Numbered from the stretch's first letter, positions 32,514 through 42,528 are shown. The stretch: DNA of 64,000 bases from Sphingomonadaceae bacterium (GCA_009926135.1 RFPL01000004.1:1-64000); one strand, 5' to 3'. Made by a program: numbers and translations. Notes: generated from the letters alone by a model not told the origin.

Positions 32514-34214
32514 ATGCGCCGCACCGCCCTTCGTCTGCTTGCCACTGTTGCCCTGGGGCTGACTACCCCGGCTTTGGCCCAAGATCAGGCAGCGGCACCA
32601 GCTCCCACTCCTGCGCCGGCTCAGGCCGCGGTAGAGCCGGCGCGTCCGCAACTGGTGCTGGCGGTGTCGATCGACCAGCTCTCGTCCGATCTCTTTGCCC
32701 AGTATCGTGAGCATTTCACTGGCGGTTTCGCCCGGCTGCTGACCGGCGCGGTCTTCCCCTCGGGCTTCCAGTCGCACGCTGCGACCGAGACCTGCCCGGG
32801 CCACTCGACGATCCTGACCGGCGCGCACCCGGCCCGCAGCGGGATCATCGCCAACAACTGGTTCAACCCGGCAATCGCGCGGGCCGACAAGAAGATTTAT
32901 TGTTCGGAAGACTTGTCCGATCCCGCCAGCACGCCGGGCAATCCGGTCGTCTCGGCGGGCCTGCTCAAGGTGCCGACCCTGGGCGAGCTGATGAAGGCCG
33001 CCAACCCGGCAAGCCGCAACGTTGCCGTCTCCGCCAAGGACCGCGCCGTGGTGATGATGGGCGGGCACAAGATCGACGTCGGCTACTGGTGGAAGGGCAG
33101 CGCCTTCACGACCTTCAAGGGGCGTGAGCTGACCCCGGCGGCCAAGCGTGCGAATGCCGCCGCCAATGCCTTGCTGGCCAAGGGTGCCCCTGCGCTGAAG
33201 GCTCCGGCCTGGTGCGGATCGCGCGACCATGCCGTGGCGATCGGTGCGGGTACGGTTGGCACGTACCGCTTTGCCCTGCCCAAGGGGGCCAAGGCCGATG
33301 TGTTGCGGGTTTCCCCGCGGATGGACGGAGCCACGGTCGACCTTGCGGTTGGCCTGGTCGATGAGCTGAAGCTGGGCCAGGGCGCGGCACCCGATGTGCT
33401 GTCGGTCAGCCTTTCGGCCAGTGACTATATCGGCCATGCCGTCGGCACCGAAGGGGTCGAGATGTGCATCCAGATGGCCGAGCTCGACAACAACCTCAGC
33501 CGGCTGTTTGCCGCGCTGGACAAGCGCAAGATCGATTACCTGGTGGTGCTGACCGCCGACCATGGCGGACATGATGCGCCCGAACGGCTGCGCCAGCAGG
33601 CCATGCCGGGTGCGGCCCGCGCCGACAAGGCGCTGATGCCGGCAGCTTTGGGGGCAGAGATCACGCGCCGGACGGGCATCACCGCGCCGCAGGGTCCGCT
33701 GCTTTATGGCGATGGGCCGTTCGGCGACATGTATGTCAATGCGGCCATCACCGGCGATGCCAAGAAGCGCGTGATCAGCGAATTGCTGGCCCTTACCCGC
33801 AACCACCCGCAGGTCGCCGCAGTCTTCACATCGGCAGAGCTGTCCGCGACGCCGGTGCCGGCCGGCAACCCGCAGGACTGGACGATCAAGGAGCGCCTGC
33901 GCGCCTCGTTCATGGCCGAGCGTTCGGGCGACGTACTGGTGGTGCTGAACCGTGCCGTGACGCCGATCCCGGAGCCGGTCGCCGGTGCTTTCGTCGCCAC
34001 ACATGGCAGCGTCTGGGACTATGACCGGCGCGTACCGATGCTGTTCTGGCGCAAGGGCATGACCGGGTTCGAGCAACCCAACCCGGTCGAAACGGTCGAT
34101 ATCGCGCCGACCCTGGCCTCGGTAATCGGCCTCAGGCTCGATGACGGGGCCTTCGATGGCCGCTGTCTCGATCTCGATGCCGGAGCCGGCAACAGCTGCG
34201 AGCGCCCCAAGTGA
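32514..34214 (+). CDS. PafA/SPAP-type alkaline phosphatase
   Basis: From the ATG at 32514 the protein is 566 aa with a signal peptide (1-22, ending PALAQ). It belongs to the alkaline phosphatase superfamily: the nucleophile is Thr93 in ETCPGHST, with metal ligands in SIDQ (near 53), SASDYIGHAVG and TADHGGH. This arrangement matches the Sphingomonas SPAP and Bacteroidota PafA phosphatases, which use Thr rather than Ser and act on many phosphomonoesters. Upstream frames are shadows of the dsbD start. Confidence 0.88.
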   Translation: MRRTALRLLATVALGLTTPALAQDQAAAPAPTPAPAQAAVEPARPQLVLAVSIDQLSSDLFAQYREHFTGGFARLLTGAVFPSGFQSHAATETCPGHSTILTGAHPARSGIIANNWFNPAIARADKKIYCSEDLSDPASTPGNPVVSAGLLKVPTLGELMKAANPASRNVAVSAKDRAVVMMGGHKIDVGYWWKGSAFTTFKGRELTPAAKRANAAANALLAKGAPALKAPAWCGSRDHAVAIGAGTVGTYRFALPKGAKADVLRVSPRMDGATVDLAVGLVDELKLGQGAAPDVLSVSLSASDYIGHAVGTEGVEMCIQMAELDNNLSRLFAALDKRKIDYLVVLTADHGGHDAPERLRQQAMPGAARADKALMPAALGAEITRRTGITAPQGPLLYGDGPFGDMYVNAAITGDAKKRVISELLALTRNHPQVAAVFTSAELSATPVPAGNPQDWTIKERLRASFMAERSGDVLVVLNRAVTPIPEPVAGAFVATHGSVWDYDRRVPMLFWRKGMTGFEQPNPVETVDIAPTLASVIGLRLDDGAFDGRCLDLDAGAGNSCERPK

Positions 34215-35422
34215 ACGAGCGGCGCGACCTCATCATCCTGGGCGGCGGGCTGGTCGGCATGACCCTCGCGCTCGCCGCCGCGCGGGCCGGGATCACCAGC
34301 CACGTGGTTGACCGAGCCACACCCGAACAGCTCACTGCGGAAGGTGCGGACGGCCGCGCCTCGGCGATTTCAACCGCCAGCTGGAACCTGTTCGCCAATA
34401 TCGGCCTCGCTGATCGCCTTGCCCCGCTGGGCTGCCCGATCGACGCGATTGCCGTGACCGACCAGTTGAAGCCGGGCCGGATCGACTTCCAGCCCGGACC
34501 CGACGACGGCTCGCTCGGCCGGATGTATGCCAACCGCGACATCCGGATTGCCCTGTTCGAAGCGGCCAAGGCAGAGCCCGCGATTGCCTGGCATTCGGGG
34601 GCCGAGGCGGCGACGCGCGAACGCGGCGAACATGGCGTGCGGGTGGTGCTGGACAGCGGCGAGGAATTGACCGGCAGCCTGCTGGTTGCCGCCGAAGGAC
34701 GCAAGTCGCCCACCCGTGACGAGGCGGGTCTCGCCACGGCCAAGTGGGACTATCATCACCGCGCAATCGTGGCGGCGATGTACCACGAGAAAAGCCACGA
34801 GAACGTCGCCTGGGAGATCTTCTACCCGGCCGGTCCCTTTGCGCTGCTGCCTTTGCTGGATGAGAACGGTCGCCATCGTTCGGCGCTGGTCTGGACCGTG
34901 GCCGAAAAGGATGCTGCCGGAGTGCTCGCAATGCCCGAGGCGCTGTTCCTGGGCGAGGTTCACCGCCACATGGGCGGGATGTTCGGCGCGCTGGAGCTGG
35001 CCGCACCGCGGATGAGCTATCCGCTCAACTTCCATCGCGCGCCCCGGATCGTGGAGCAGCGCCTGGCGCTGATCGGCGATGCCGCGCACGGGATTCACCC
35101 GATCGCGGGCCAGGGGCTCAACCTCGGGCTGCGCGATGTTGGCGCGCTGGTCGAGGTGCTGACCGACGGGATGCGGCTGGGGCTGGAGCCGGGCGATGCC
35201 CAGCTGCTCGCCCGCTATGAGCGCTGGCGCTCGGTCGACAGCTTCTCGGTCGGGTTCATGACGGACGCCATCACTCGCCTGTTTGGCGTTCCGGGCCGCT
35301 TGCCCAGCGCCGTGCGGCGGCTGGGCATGGGCGCGGTGCAGCGCTCGGGCTGGCTCAAGCGGTTCTTCATGGATGAAGCGCGCGGCATGTCGGGCGACCT
35401 GCCGGCACTGCTGCGCGCCTAG
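34211..35422 (+). CDS. UbiH/UbiF-type FAD-dependent hydroxylase
   Basis: The 403-aa protein has the FAD-binding ILGGGLVGMTLALAAARAG (7-25) and the second FAD motif IGDAAHGIHPIAGQGLNLGLRD, diagnostic for ubiquinone-biosynthesis hydroxylases. It probably hydroxylates a polyprenylphenol ring on the way to ubiquinone; which ring position is not readable. GTG at 34211 overlaps the phosphatase stop. Confidence 0.9.
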   Translation: MNERRDLIILGGGLVGMTLALAAARAGITSHVVDRATPEQLTAEGADGRASAISTASWNLFANIGLADRLAPLGCPIDAIAVTDQLKPGRIDFQPGPDDGSLGRMYANRDIRIALFEAAKAEPAIAWHSGAEAATRERGEHGVRVVLDSGEELTGSLLVAAEGRKSPTRDEAGLATAKWDYHHRAIVAAMYHEKSHENVAWEIFYPAGPFALLPLLDENGRHRSALVWTVAEKDAAGVLAMPEALFLGEVHRHMGGMFGALELAAPRMSYPLNFHRAPRIVEQRLALIGDAAHGIHPIAGQGLNLGLRDVGALVEVLTDGMRLGLEPGDAQLLARYERWRSVDSFSVGFMTDAITRLFGVPGRLPSAVRRLGMGAVQRSGWLKRFFMDEARGMSGDLPALLRA

Positions 35423-36327
35423 AAAGTCGCTTCCGGGGCGCTCCGCGCGGGCGGCGCGCCGGGGCCAGGCTGCTGCACGGCGACACCGGCAGCATCCTTG
35501 AGCTTTTCCGGCTCGAGCAGGGCAGAGGTTTCGATCAGGTCGAGCGCCTTTTGCCCGGCGATATAACGGCGGGCGGCGGTCTGCCAGTCGGCGGCGGCGC
35601 TCGCGCCGGGCAGCCGCGCCACTTCGGCCATCGCCGCTTCAACCTGGCCGCTGCGCAGCATCAGCCGGGCACGATCAAGCCGCGCATCGGGCTGGGCCGA
35701 GGTGGCATCGCCGCGGCGGATCACGAACAGGCCCGACAATTCGCGGGTAAAGCGCTGCCAGCCGCCTTCGCTGGCCGGGGTGCCGAGCAGGGTGGGTGCC
35801 AGCGCTTCGAGATCGCTGTTCAGCCGGTCAATCGTGACCGGGGCCTTTGCAGCGTCGATCAGCTGCGTCACGGCATTGCCCTGGGCATCACCGAACCGCA
35901 GCTTGAGCTGGTTTTCGAGATAGCCCAGCGGTGCACCGCGTTCGATCGCACGGCGGGTGGCAAAGGCCACCAACAGGGCTTCGGCGCGGGCGGTATTGCC
36001 CTCGGTCGCGGCGGCCTGCAGGTCGAGCCGGGCGAGCCGCTGTTCCAACGCAGCGATCCGCTGGTCCATGCCGCCAGCGACGGCAGCCAGCGAAGGACTG
36101 GCGGCGGGTGCGGGCAGGGTGCCGGCCAGCGGGCTCGGGCTGGCGGCGGGAGCGGAAACGGACGGGCGGCCAAAGTCCGCGCCGAATTGCAGCTTGTCGT
36201 CATAGACCAGCCAGCCGATCAGCGCGGCCCCGCCCACGAATGCCAGCAGCGAAGTGCCCATCACCGCGCGCAGCGAGATGCCGGAGCCGGTGGGGCGGCG
36301 CGAAGAAAATGTTTCGTATTCAGTCAT
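35419..36327 (-). CDS. Mitofilin/HemX-like membrane protein
   Basis: From the ATG at 36327 the protein is 302 aa. It has a cytoplasmic head, one membrane segment (about 18-45), a Pro/Ala-rich linker, a short coiled coil (MDQRIAALEQRLARLDLQ) and a helical domain. In alphaproteobacteria such proteins follow hemD and are annotated as mitofilin-like (distant kin of mitochondrial Mic60). A GTG at 36339 is an alternative start with GAAGG close upstream. It ends overlapping the convergent ubiH-like stop. Confidence 0.72.
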   Translation of the reverse strand: MTEYETFSSRRPTGSGISLRAVMGTSLLAFVGGAALIGWLVYDDKLQFGADFGRPSVSAPAASPSPLAGTLPAPAASPSLAAVAGGMDQRIAALEQRLARLDLQAAATEGNTARAEALLVAFATRRAIERGAPLGYLENQLKLRFGDAQGNAVTQLIDAAKAPVTIDRLNSDLEALAPTLLGTPASEGGWQRFTRELSGLFVIRRGDATSAQPDARLDRARLMLRSGQVEAAMAEVARLPGASAAADWQTAARRYIAGQKALDLIETSALLEPEKLKDAAGVAVQQPGPGAPPARSAPEATF

Positions 36328-36345
36328 GCCTGATCGCACTGGCCT

Positions 36346-37047
36346 TCAGGAATTGGTCTTGCCCCACGGGTCTTGGCACATCTGGCGGGCCAAGGCCAGC
36401 AGCGCGCGGTCACTGGTATCGGCCGCCACGGCGACCTCGCCCCAGCCATCGCCAGCCGCTGCGGCAATCCGCGGACCCAGCGCGCAAAGCCGCAGCCGTG
36501 CCCGGCGCAGGCCGTTACGGACGCATTCAGCGGCAAAGTGGTGGGCCGCCTCGGCCGAATGGAGTAGGGCCAGCGCCGGCTCGGCCAGCAGCGCGACCAG
36601 TTCGGCCGGCATCGGCTGGGCGCGGCTGGCATAGACCACCCGCTCGGTCATGGTCACGCCAGCGGGCGGGGTCAGGACAATCCGCTCTTCCCCAGCCAGC
36701 CGCAGCAACCGGCGGTGCGCCGGATCAAGCTGGCCCAGCACCGCTTGCAGCCCGCCCGTGCCCTGGCCGATCACCGTGATCCCGGCTGCGCGCGCCGCAT
36801 CGGCCGTTGCATCGCCCACGGCATAGGCTGGCAAGTGGCGAACGGCGGCCAGGCCTGGTCCGGCGTGACGGACCGCATTGGCACTGCCCAGCAGCAAGGC
36901 ATCAAAGGCGTCGGGCGGCGGGGCCTGCCATGACCGGGGGGTTACGGCGAACAGCGGAAAACCGCGCGGATCGAGCCCCGCATCCCGCGCGGCACTGACC
37001 GTTGCGGTGCAGCCGGGTTCGGGGCGGATCACGACCAGCGGAACCAT
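36346..37047 (-). CDS. hemD: Uroporphyrinogen-III synthase HemD
   Basis: The 233-aa protein follows hemC by 5 bases. It has the HemD bilobed layout with LLGSANAVRHAG and AYAVGDATADAARAAGI in lobe one and a second lobe ending near ACALGPRIAAAAG. HemD closes hydroxymethylbilane to uroporphyrinogen III. Sequence conservation is always low; position supports the call. Confidence 0.88.
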   Translation of the reverse strand: MVPLVVIRPEPGCTATVSAARDAGLDPRGFPLFAVTPRSWQAPPPDAFDALLLGSANAVRHAGPGLAAVRHLPAYAVGDATADAARAAGITVIGQGTGGLQAVLGQLDPAHRRLLRLAGEERIVLTPPAGVTMTERVVYASRAQPMPAELVALLAEPALALLHSAEAAHHFAAECVRNGLRRARLRLCALGPRIAAAAGDGWGEVAVAADTSDRALLALARQMCQDPWGKTNS

Positions 37048-37052
37048 GCGCC

Positions 37053-37967
37053 TTATCCTTCGAAGTGTTGCCGGATATTGGGGGATGCCTGATCGAGCAG
37101 CAAGCGCGCAAGCTCTGTCGGACCGGCCTGGTCGCCGACCGGGAAATGCAGCGAAGCCGCCACCCGCTCGGCCCCGTCCGGGCTGAACAGGGCGGCGTGG
37201 AGCAGCAATTCATCGCCATGATGCTCGGTCAGCGCGGCGATCGGGCTGTGGCAATTGCCGCCCAGTGCGGCCAGCAGCGCGCGTTCGGCCAGCAGCGCGG
37301 CATGGCTGGCGGCATCGTCGATGCCGGCCAGCAGGCCCGCCGTCGCGCCATCACCCGCGCGGCATTCGATCGCGATACAGCCTTGGCCGGGCGCCGGGAG
37401 CCAGGCCAGCGGATCAAGCGGCGTGCCGACCGCGCTCTGGCCCAGCCGTTCCAGGCCGGCGGCTGCCAGCAGCGTGGCGTCCGCCTCTCCGGCGTCCAGC
37501 TTGCCGAGCCGGGTGGCGACATTGCCGCGGAACGAGACGATGCGGCAATCCGGGCGGAAGTGCAGCGCCTGCGCCGCGCGGCGCGGGGCGCTGGTGCCGA
37601 TCCGCGCCCCCGGCGGCAAGGCATCGAGGCTATCCACGCCCACCAGCACATCGCGGACATCGGCGCGTGGCAGGACGGCGGCGATGGCGATCCCGGCGGG
37701 GCGCAGCGTTTCGACATCCTTGGCCGAATGGACCGCAAAGTCGATCTCGCCAGCCAGCAGCCAGGCGTCGAGCTCCTTGGTCCACAGCGCCTTGCCGCCA
37801 ATCTCTGCCAGCGGGCGGTCCTGGATGCGGTCACCGCTGGCGAGCACCGGGACGATTTCGACCATCAGGCCGGGGTGGGCGGCGCAGAGCCGATCGCGCG
37901 CTTCTTCGGCCTGAGCCATGGCGAGCGGCGAGCGGCGAGTGCCAAGACGTAGTGGACGATCAGTCAT
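37053..37967 (-). CDS. hemC: Hydroxymethylbilane synthase HemC
   Basis: The 304-aa protein has LRLGTRRSPLAMAQA at the start, the VHSAKDVETLRP region and GGNCHSPIAAL, whose Cys holds the dipyrromethane cofactor. It polymerises four porphobilinogens. The start at 37967 faces tsaD with only 44 bases between the two ATGs. Confidence 0.96.
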   Translation of the reverse strand: MTDRPLRLGTRRSPLAMAQAEEARDRLCAAHPGLMVEIVPVLASGDRIQDRPLAEIGGKALWTKELDAWLLAGEIDFAVHSAKDVETLRPAGIAIAAVLPRADVRDVLVGVDSLDALPPGARIGTSAPRRAAQALHFRPDCRIVSFRGNVATRLGKLDAGEADATLLAAAGLERLGQSAVGTPLDPLAWLPAPGQGCIAIECRAGDGATAGLLAGIDDAASHAALLAERALLAALGGNCHSPIAALTEHHGDELLLHAALFSPDGAERVAASLHFPVGDQAGPTELARLLLDQASPNIRQHFEG

Positions 37968-38011
37968 GCGCGGGTTGTGCTACCCGCCAATGTGACTAAG
38001 GAAAAGCCGGG

Positions 38012-39052
38012 ATGGCGGTTGTCCTCGGAATTGAATCGTCCTGCGACGAAACGGCGGCTGCGCTGGTTGATGGCGAGCGCCGGATCGTGGCGCAGCGGAT
38101 CGCCTCGCAGGACGACGCGCACCGCCCCTATGGCGGGGTCGTTCCCGAAATTGCCGCCCGCGCCCATTCCGAACGGATCGCGCCGCTGGTCGCCGCCGTG
38201 CTCGCCGATGCGGGGCTGGAACTGGGCGATGTCGATGCAATTGCGGCCACGGCCGGCCCCGGCCTGATCGGCGGGGTAATGGTTGGCCTCGTCACGGCCA
38301 AGGCGCTGGCCATGGCGAGCGACAAGCCGCTGATCGCTGTCAATCATCTGGAAGGTCACGCGCTCTCGCCGCGGCTGGCCGATGCTACGCTGCATTTCCC
38401 CTACCTGTTGCTGCTGGTGTCGGGCGGGCATTGCCAAGTGCTGCGGGTGGACGGTGTGGGGCAGTATCGCCGCCTCGCCACGACCATCGACGACGCGCTG
38501 GGCGAAGCCTTTGACAAGACCGCCAAGATCCTGGGCCTGGGTTTCCCGGGCGGTCCGGCGGTCGAGCGGCTGGCGCGCGAGGGCAACCCGAAAGCCGTGC
38601 CGCTCCCGCGCCCGCTGCTGGGCAGCGCAGAGCCGCATTTCTCATTTGCTGGCCTCAAAAGCGCGGTGCTGCGAGCCAAGCAGGCGGGCAGCCATGTCGA
38701 TGCCGATATCGCCGCGGCCTTTCAGCAGGCGGCGCTTGACTGCGTAATCGATCGCACGCGCCGCGCGCTGGCCGCCAGCACTGGGCTGACCGCGCTGGTC
38801 GTGGCGGGCGGGGTCGCAGCCAACCAGACGATCCGCGCAGGGCTGGAAAGGCTCGCGGCGGAATTCGGGCTGCCGTTCGTCGCCCCGCCACTGGCGCTGT
38901 GCACGGATAACGCGGCGATGATCGCCTGGGCCGGGCAGGAACGGCTGGCGCTGCCGGCGTTTACGCCCGATCCACTCGACATTGCGGCCCGCCCGCGCTG
39001 GCCGCTTGATCCCGATGCCGCGCCGGTGCGCGGGGCCGGGGTGAAGGCATGA
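38012..39052 (+). CDS. tsaD: tRNA threonylcarbamoyladenosine transferase TsaD
   Basis: The 346-aa protein has [16 protein letters not shown] at the N terminus and [10 protein letters not shown], where His112 and His116 bind metal. It transfers the threonylcarbamoyl group to A37 of ANN-decoding tRNAs with TsaB and TsaE. The ATG has AAGGAAAA upstream. gpsA overlaps its end. Confidence 0.96.
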   Translation: MAVVLGIESSCDETAAALVDGERRIVAQRIASQDDAHRPYGGVVPEIAARAHSERIAPLVAAVLADAGLELGDVDAIAATAGPGLIGGVMVGLVTAKALAMASDKPLIAVNHLEGHALSPRLADATLHFPYLLLLVSGGHCQVLRVDGVGQYRRLATTIDDALGEAFDKTAKILGLGFPGGPAVERLAREGNPKAVPLPRPLLGSAEPHFSFAGLKSAVLRAKQAGSHVDADIAAAFQQAALDCVIDRTRRALAASTGLTALVVAGGVAANQTIRAGLERLAAEFGLPFVAPPLALCTDNAAMIAWAGQERLALPAFTPDPLDIAARPRWPLDPDAAPVRGAGVKA

Positions 39053-40038
39053 GCATTGGCGTTCTTGGCGGCGGTGCCTGGGGCACGGCGCTGGCCCAGG
39101 CCTATGCGGCCGATGGCACGCCAGTGCGGCTGTGGGCGCGCGAGGCCGAAGTCGTGGCGGCGATCAATGCCGAACGACGCAACCCGCTGTTCCTGCCCGA
39201 CGCCGCCCTGGCCTCGTCGATCACCGCGACGGGGATCATGGCAGAGCTGGACGATCTGGCCGTGCTGCTGGTGGTCGCCCCGGCGCAGCACCTCGGCCAG
39301 ATTCTTGGCGGTCTAAGCGATCGTCCGCGTGATCTGGTGCTCTGCTCGAAGGGGATCGAGGCTGGCACCGGACGCTTGATGGCCGATGTGGCACGCGCGG
39401 CGCTGCCCCAGGCCGAGATCGCCGTACTCTCCGGCCCGACCTTTGCGCACGAGGTGGCAGCCGGCCTGCCGACTGCCGTGACGCTGGCTTGCGCTGGTGG
39501 CGAGGCGCAATGGACGCGGCTCTGCACTGTGCTCTCGCGTCCGACACTGCGGCCGTACTATTCCGACGATGTGATTGGCGCCGAGATCGGCGGAGCGGTC
39601 AAGAATGTCCTGGCGATTGCCTGCGGCGTGGTCGAGGGGCTGGGCCTTGGCCAGAACGCCCGCGCTGCGCTGATCGCGCGTGGCTATGCCGAAATGACGC
39701 GGTTCGGGCTGGCGCTGGGCGCACGGGCGGAGACGCTGGCCGGGCTGTGCGGGCTGGGCGACCTTGTGCTGACCTGCTCTTCCACCTCCAGCCGCAACTT
39801 CACGCTCGGCAAGGCGCTGGGCGAGGGAATGAGCGCTGCCGAAGCGCTGTCGGGCAAGCTCAGCGTGGCCGAAGGCGCGCATACCGCCCCGGTGCTTGCG
39901 GGCCTTGCCGCGCAGCGCGGGATTGCCATGCCGATCGTCGCTGCCGTCGCGCGGCTGCTGGCGGGTGATGCCCCGGCGCGGCAGGTCGTGGCCGAACTAT
40001 TGGCCCGGCCGCTGCGGGCCGAAGGCGAACTGGCGTGA
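39049..40038 (+). CDS. gpsA: Glycerol-3-phosphate dehydrogenase GpsA
   Basis: The 329-aa protein has the NAD(P)-binding [15 protein letters not shown] (5-19), [15 protein letters not shown] and the catalytic-Lys region [13 protein letters not shown]. It makes sn-glycerol 3-phosphate for phospholipids. It overlaps tsaD (ATGA) and the flippase gene. Confidence 0.95.
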   Translation: MSIGVLGGGAWGTALAQAYAADGTPVRLWAREAEVVAAINAERRNPLFLPDAALASSITATGIMAELDDLAVLLVVAPAQHLGQILGGLSDRPRDLVLCSKGIEAGTGRLMADVARAALPQAEIAVLSGPTFAHEVAAGLPTAVTLACAGGEAQWTRLCTVLSRPTLRPYYSDDVIGAEIGGAVKNVLAIACGVVEGLGLGQNARAALIARGYAEMTRFGLALGARAETLAGLCGLGDLVLTCSSTSSRNFTLGKALGEGMSAAEALSGKLSVAEGAHTAPVLAGLAAQRGIAMPIVAAVARLLAGDAPARQVVAELLARPLRAEGELA

Positions 40039-41540
40039 CCGCGCTGCCCGATCAGGACATCGCCGCCCTTGCCAAGGGCGGGCGCACCAATTTCCTTGGC
40101 TTTGTATTGCGGCTGGGCGGCACGGCGCCGTTCCTGTTCATCGCCGGGCGGTTCTATGGGGTCGAAGCGCTGGGGCGCTATGCCTCGGCGCTGGTGATCG
40201 TTGAACTGATCGCGCAGCTCTGCGTGCTGGGGCAGCGCCGGGGCCTGGCCCAGCGCCTGTCGGAAGACCCGCGCGAGGAAGGCCATGTCATCGCCGATGC
40301 AATGACGCTGACCCTGCTGCTCTCGGTCGGTGCGGCGGGCCTGCTCTACCTGTTTCCAGCGCCAATGTTCCCGAGCGGACATTACAACGAATGGGACCGG
40401 TTGCTGCCGCTGGCGATTGTCGCCAATGCGCTGACCGACATCGCCCTGGCCGCGCTGGCCTATCGTTACAATATCGCCGCAACGGTGCGGGCGCGGTCGC
40501 TGGTCGAGCCGTGGGTGCAAACGCTGGCCGCCATTGCTTTCCTGTTCGTGCTGCCGGCGGCAGGCCTGGCATTGTCGTTCATCCTCGCCAAGGTGGCGGC
40601 GCTGGTTTTCTCGCTCTGGCCGCTGCTGCGCACCTTTGGGCGTCCGCGCGGCTGGCAGCCGCACCCGCTGCGTCTGGGCGAGCTGGCGCTGCTCTCCGCG
40701 CCGCTGGCCGGGGCGGACATGGTGGAGTGGGGCACCCGCAAGCTCGATATTGCCTTGCTTGGCTTCTTCACTTCGCCGGTGGCAGTGGGGGTCTATTACG
40801 CCGCGCAGCAGGTGGCCTCGCTGCCGCAGAAGCTGAAGACCAGTTTCGAGCCGATCCTGGGTCCGGTCATCACCCGCAACCTGCGTGATGGCAACCGCGC
40901 AGCGATTGCCGCGCAGGTCAACCAGGTTGGCTTCTGGATCATCGCGGCCCAGGCCGGGATAGCGCTGGCGCTGGCCATTCCGGGCGAGGCGGTGATGGGC
41001 CTGATCGGGCCGCAATTCGTTGGCGGGACTGGTGCGCTGACCTTCCTGCTGATGGCCGAGGTCGTCGCCGCCACCGCCGTGGTGAGCGAGGCGGCGCTGG
41101 TCTACATGGCGCGGCTCAAGAACCTGTGGCTCTCGCTGGCGACGATCGCCTTGCAGGCCGTGCTGACGGTCGCGGGGATCATGCTGGTGCGGCACTACGC
41201 GCTGGGTGACAAGTTCGCCGCAGCCGCCGCTGCCGGGGCGCTGCTGCTGGCGCTGGGCTTTGCCTCGCTGGCCAAGGGCTGGCTGCTCGGGCGGCTGCTG
41301 AAGGCGCCCGTCAATCCGTTCCGCTGGCCGCTGGTCTGGGCGATGGCCCCGGCGGTGCTGGTGGGCTGGGGGGTGACGCGCTACTTACCCGAATGGGCTG
41401 AGCTCGCGCTGGGGCTGCCGGCGATCCTCTTCACTTATGGCTTTGTGATCTGGCACAAGGGTTTCGGTCCGGAAGACCGCGTGCTGTTTCGCAAGAACGT
41501 TGGCGGCTCTGCCGAGGCCGCACAGGAAGGCAAGCAATGA
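40035..41540 (+). CDS. Polysaccharide flippase-like (Wzx/MATE-type) protein
   Basis: The 501-aa protein has about 12-14 membrane segments and resembles lipopolysaccharide/polysaccharide flippases of the MVF/Wzx superfamily (NFLGFVLRLGGTAPFLFIAGRFYGVEALGRYASALV at the start, split over two segments). It would flip a lipid-linked sugar across the inner membrane. The cargo is unknown. No glycosyltransferases are adjacent. GTG start overlaps gpsA. Confidence 0.8.
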   Translation: MTALPDQDIAALAKGGRTNFLGFVLRLGGTAPFLFIAGRFYGVEALGRYASALVIVELIAQLCVLGQRRGLAQRLSEDPREEGHVIADAMTLTLLLSVGAAGLLYLFPAPMFPSGHYNEWDRLLPLAIVANALTDIALAALAYRYNIAATVRARSLVEPWVQTLAAIAFLFVLPAAGLALSFILAKVAALVFSLWPLLRTFGRPRGWQPHPLRLGELALLSAPLAGADMVEWGTRKLDIALLGFFTSPVAVGVYYAAQQVASLPQKLKTSFEPILGPVITRNLRDGNRAAIAAQVNQVGFWIIAAQAGIALALAIPGEAVMGLIGPQFVGGTGALTFLLMAEVVAATAVVSEAALVYMARLKNLWLSLATIALQAVLTVAGIMLVRHYALGDKFAAAAAAGALLLALGFASLAKGWLLGRLLKAPVNPFRWPLVWAMAPAVLVGWGVTRYLPEWAELALGLPAILFTYGFVIWHKGFGPEDRVLFRKNVGGSAEAAQEGKQ

Positions 41541-42064
41541 TCGATCTATCCAATCCCAACCTGCTGATCTTTGCCGGCGCGCTGGTCTTTGGCCTGCTGC
41601 TGGTCTGGTACCTGTTCAGCCGCGCCAGCGCCCCGCGTGCGCGCAGCTACAAGCCCGACGTGCTGGACGAGGGTGCCGCCCCCGCCGCGCGCAACCAGGC
41701 GCTGATCGATGCGCCCCCGGCCGCGCAGGTTGAGCCGCCGGTGGTGGCCCCGGCACCGGAGCCAGTCCCCGTCGCCGCGCCCGCGCCGGTCGTGGTGGCC
41801 GCTCCCCCGCCGCCGGCCCCTGCCGCCGCGGATGACCTTGGCCGGATCAAGGGCCTTGGGCCAAAGCTGCAGAAGCTGCTGCCCGACCTCGGCATCAGCA
41901 CCTTCGCCCAGATCGCCGCGCTGACCGAGGCGGACCTCGCCGCGCTCGACAGCAAGCTGGGTGCCTTCGCGGGCCGCCCGGCCAAGGATAACTGGGTCGA
42001 ACAGGCCAAGTTCCTCGCCGCCGGGGACACTGCCGGCTTCGAAGGCAAGTTCGGCAAGGTCTGA
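41537..42064 (+). CDS. Membrane-anchored helix-hairpin-helix protein
   Basis: The 175-aa protein has one N-terminal membrane segment (about 8-28), an Ala/Pro/Val linker (about 50-97) and a C-terminal helix-hairpin-helix domain (LGRIKGLGPKLQKLLPDLGI, about 99-118, and TEADLAALDSKLGAFAGR). Similar proteins are labelled as predicted flap-endonuclease-1-like 5' DNA nucleases, but the nuclease core is not present here. It may bind DNA near the membrane; the role is unknown. ATG overlaps the flippase stop. Confidence 0.72.
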   Translation: MIDLSNPNLLIFAGALVFGLLLVWYLFSRASAPRARSYKPDVLDEGAAPAARNQALIDAPPAAQVEPPVVAPAPEPVPVAAPAPVVVAAPPPPAPAAADDLGRIKGLGPKLQKLLPDLGISTFAQIAALTEADLAALDSKLGAFAGRPAKDNWVEQAKFLAAGDTAGFEGKFGKV

Positions 42065-42071
42065 GGCCCAG

Positions 42072-42085
42072 TTGACAGCGGTCAA
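42072..42085. promoter_or_regulatory. Fnr/FixK-type palindrome
   Basis: TTGACAGCGGTCAA fits TTGA-N6-TCAA, the relaxed Fnr/FixK consensus, and is a perfect TTGAC/GTCAA palindrome. It is 57 bases before the ATG of the SpoIIAA-like gene, so oxygen or another Crp/Fnr-type signal may control that gene. Confidence 0.45.
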
Positions 42086-42141
42086 TGCATTGGCCGCCAG
42101 ACCTGGCATGATGCCCACTGCAAGCAAGGCAGGAGGATCCC

Positions 42142-42522
42142 ATGCTGTCACTCGAATGCGACAAGTCCGCCGGTTATGTCGAAATCACGCTGGATGGCGG
42201 GATTGGCAACGATGACTACACCGCCGTCGTGACCGCGATCGACGATGCGCTGAAGAGCCATGACAAGCTCAACCTGGTGGGCGTGCTGCGTGGCTTCGGG
42301 CATGTCGACTGGTCGGTCTGGCCAAAGGACCTAGTGTTCCATGCCACCCACCGCAACTGGATGAAGCACGTCGCCATCGTCAGCGACATGGGCTGGGTCG
42401 AGCCTACCATGCGGGTCTTCGCGCCCTTCTACGCCGCCGAAATCCGCTGCTTCCCGCTGGCCAGGCTGGACGAGGCCCGCGCCTGGGCGCGCACCGGATC
42501 GATCACCCGCGCGGCGGACTGA
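42142..42522 (+). CDS. SpoIIAA-like (STAS-type) protein
   Basis: The 126-aa protein matches the SpoIIAA-like/DUF3478 family: an N-terminal beta-strand region (SAGYVEITLDGGIGNDDY), a GFGHVDWSVWPKDL segment and a C-terminal FYAAEIRCFPLARLDEARAWA. These small proteins have a lipid- or protein-binding STAS-like fold; none has a well-defined function. GGCAGGAGG precedes the ATG. Confidence 0.8.
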   Translation: MLSLECDKSAGYVEITLDGGIGNDDYTAVVTAIDDALKSHDKLNLVGVLRGFGHVDWSVWPKDLVFHATHRNWMKHVAIVSDMGWVEPTMRVFAPFYAAEIRCFPLARLDEARAWARTGSITRAAD

Positions 42523-42528
42523 CGCCGC

